DNA of 64,000 nt from Struthidea cinerea (taxonomy: Eukaryota > Chordata > Aves > Passeriformes > Corcoracidae). The notes beneath the pieces are model-generated. The model saw only the letters and a list, made by a program, of their open reading frames with translations. It did no database searches and was not told the origin of the DNA. The stretch covers positions 186,001 through 250,000 of the forward strand of contig VZTI01005062.1 of NCBI GenBank assembly GCA_013397865.1. The letters run 5' to 3'. Numbering within the stretch: the stretch's first letter is position 1; the number at the start of each line of letters is the position of its first letter. Below are positions 62,305 through 64,000 of this stretch, in pieces. The translations under genes and the position numbers were made by a program.

Positions 62305-63910
62305 CTGATACAAAATAATATATATTAATTATCTTGAAACATTTTGCAGGACTGGAAAGTTCTAAAAGTTAAAACAAGTATGGAACAGGTTTTATTTGTT
62401 TTGAAAGGCTTGTGGTTCCCATATTCGGTAGTGAAGAGCAACAATGTTTCTTGAAGACTAAGGGTGACCATTTATTTCAGCACAAAATAATTCTTTGCAG
62501 CAGCTTCCCCAAGCAATTTTAAAATGCAATTTCATGTACCATGAAAATGTGGATGGCGTAATCAAATGTTTTTCAAAATTTCTTCTTTTGAGAACACAAA
62601 TACCTATTTAGTTTAGAAAGTCATGAACTGCTGTAGTGATTAACTCTTAAAACAAATAGCTGTTCTTTCCACTTCAAAAAAATGAGTTGCAAGTCTCTTT
62701 TTAAATGTTATTTTTATTTTAAAACTTTTAGTAATTACTATCAATCTTCAGATATACAGAATCGTTTGGAAGCTTAGCTACTTAAGTATTAACGTGATAT
62801 TAATCCAGCAGTCCTACATGAGTGAGCTTTTGCGTTCTGATGCTCCACCTCCATGTACTCACTCAAAAGTTAATGCAGCTGTTTGCTTTGCAGAGGCTAA
62901 AGATACTGGATAGAACTCAACAGGGAAAAAAAGAGGAATTTTCTCTCTATGACATCCAGACTCTTCACACTGAGAGACTTTCCCATCTTCTTCTTTGGAA
63001 TGAACTGATTCAGTGTCAAGAAAAAAGATCCTAATATATCATTTATGACTGATAGTTTGCCTCACCAACGGGGCCTATTTCAACTTATGGTTAGGAAGAA
63101 CGATGGACTTGCTTCTTCAATCCTCTAACATGATAAATACTGATTAAAACAAACCAAAAAACCCCCAAACAGTCTGTGCTCCTTGCTGTGTAGTCAAAAG
63201 TTTAATGTTTTTAGAAAAAAAGATCTTTTATATCTGCTACGTTAGGTATAAAAAATATAAAGATACCTCTACTGAAAGAATTTAGGAAAACAAGGAAATA
63301 TTGAAAGCCAAGATTGTCTAGTGCATAATGAAGTAGTAAATGGGACCCTTACACAACAAAGGAGTTGTGAGAAAGTATGATTCACTTAGCTTTCTGTTGT
63401 CTTCTGCTTCTTACTTGAGACTCTCTGGTAAAAATAAATTAATATACATGCAATTTATGAAAAATGTAAGAGTACATGGCAATGCAAGCCTTGCTTTTCT
63501 GTGACAAGTTGAGGCTTTTGGTTGTAATTCATAATCCTTGACGGTGCTATTATTCATTGACTGCATAACAAACATTAGTGATAGAGAAGTGGTTTGGCAA
63601 AAATCAGGGGGTTACTGTAATATGTGTGGTTATAAGTTATCCGGGAAGGGCATTTAGGGCATGAAAATTGCGGGGATTTTTATTCATATGAAAGATTGAG
63701 AATCTGAGATCACCCTACTGAGAGATTATAGAGCAGAACATCCGTGGCCTGAAAGTACAAGGTCTTACAAATGAAAAAATAGGAACATGCTATCCAATTT
63801 CTGCAGTGAAACAGGATGCTGACTGCATGATAGGAAGGAAACCAGACTAGATTTCTGTGGCTTGCAATACATTAAAAACAAGCAACTGGAACACCAGCGG
63901 TTCAGTTGAT
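62305..63910. other. mostly AT-rich DNA with one weak exon-like frame
   Basis: The plus frame 62822-63034 contains ttgctttgcag|AGGC, a fair splice acceptor, and then 50 codons of protein-like sequence (including EEFSLYDIQTLHTERLSHLL) to a stop. A second plus frame starting at the ATG at 62818 also looks protein-like for 31 codons. Two rival frames at one place lower the credit of both. No gene is called. Confidence 0.35.
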
Positions 63911-64000
63911 AATAAAATCACAGAAAAATTGGTTGGAAGGCAATCCAATCTGATCCACCCCCCTTCACAGTTAAATTATTACTTAAACTAGATCAGCTCA
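63911..64000 (-). mobile_element. CR1 LINE 3' end, cut by the window edge
   Basis: The plus strand reads aaatcacagaaaaattggtt then ggaaggcaatccaatctgat, ccacccccc and, at the edge, actagatcagctca. This is the reverse complement of a CR1 3' end (consensus: an aatcacagaat tail, ggttggaa, a gatcatctagtccaacccc block, then agatcaggttgctca). The element continues beyond position 64000. Confidence 0.72.

Noticed and set aside
1..64000. CRISPR array, operon, phage or other prokaryotic system
   Set aside because: No regularly spaced repeats, no adjacent co-directional ORFs, and the repeat content is vertebrate.

Overview
The window reads as vertebrate nuclear DNA, most likely from a bird. The evidence is the repeat content. 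Most recognisable transposon pieces are CR1 LINE fragments of the avian type. There are also LTRs of endogenous retroviruses whose sequence I recognise from bird genomes, and long AT-rich stretches with microsatellites and homopolymer runs. Prokaryotic gene organisation is absent: no run of adjacent ORFs, no operon spacing, and no ORF above about 126 codons. I cannot name the species or chromosome. A neoavian, perhaps passerine, source is an inference from the LTR types.

Positions 1-40490 are almost empty of recognisable genes. They hold a few microsatellites, two CR1 3' ends at about 26.2-26.9 kb in opposite orientations, a young 86-bp tandem duplication at 24.3-24.5 kb, several perfect palindromes of 20-22 bp, and one good RFX X-box match at 19.5 kb. 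The ORFs here look like chance products of AT-rich DNA.

Positions 40490-56460 are richer in mobile elements: a CR1 piece, an LTR starting at 41887, an unexplained GC-richer block at 46.6-47.35 kb, a CR1 3' end at 50.2 kb, a probable Penelope-like reverse transcriptase relic on the minus strand at 51.4-51.7 kb next to an old CR1, a retroviral LTR at 52.6-53.0 kb that carries the 5' half of a lysine tRNA, a 530-bp CR1 at 53.8-54.3 kb, and a well-bounded solo LTR at 56.03-56.46 kb.

Positions 56460-64000 are the most gene-like part. The minus strand carries exon-like sequence at 62.05-62.30 kb, with plausible splice signals and one in-frame stop. Broken protein-like reading frames occur at 57.5-59.4 kb. 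An old L3-like CR1 is split by about 390 bp of other sequence that is open in one minus frame apart from two stops. These could be remnants of a decayed multi-exon gene on the minus strand, but I do not recognise the protein and the case is not proven. A CR1 runs off the right edge.

I found no intact gene and no new biological system that I can defend. The best leads are the exon-like minus-strand blocks, the Penelope-like relic, and the tRNA-LTR chimera.
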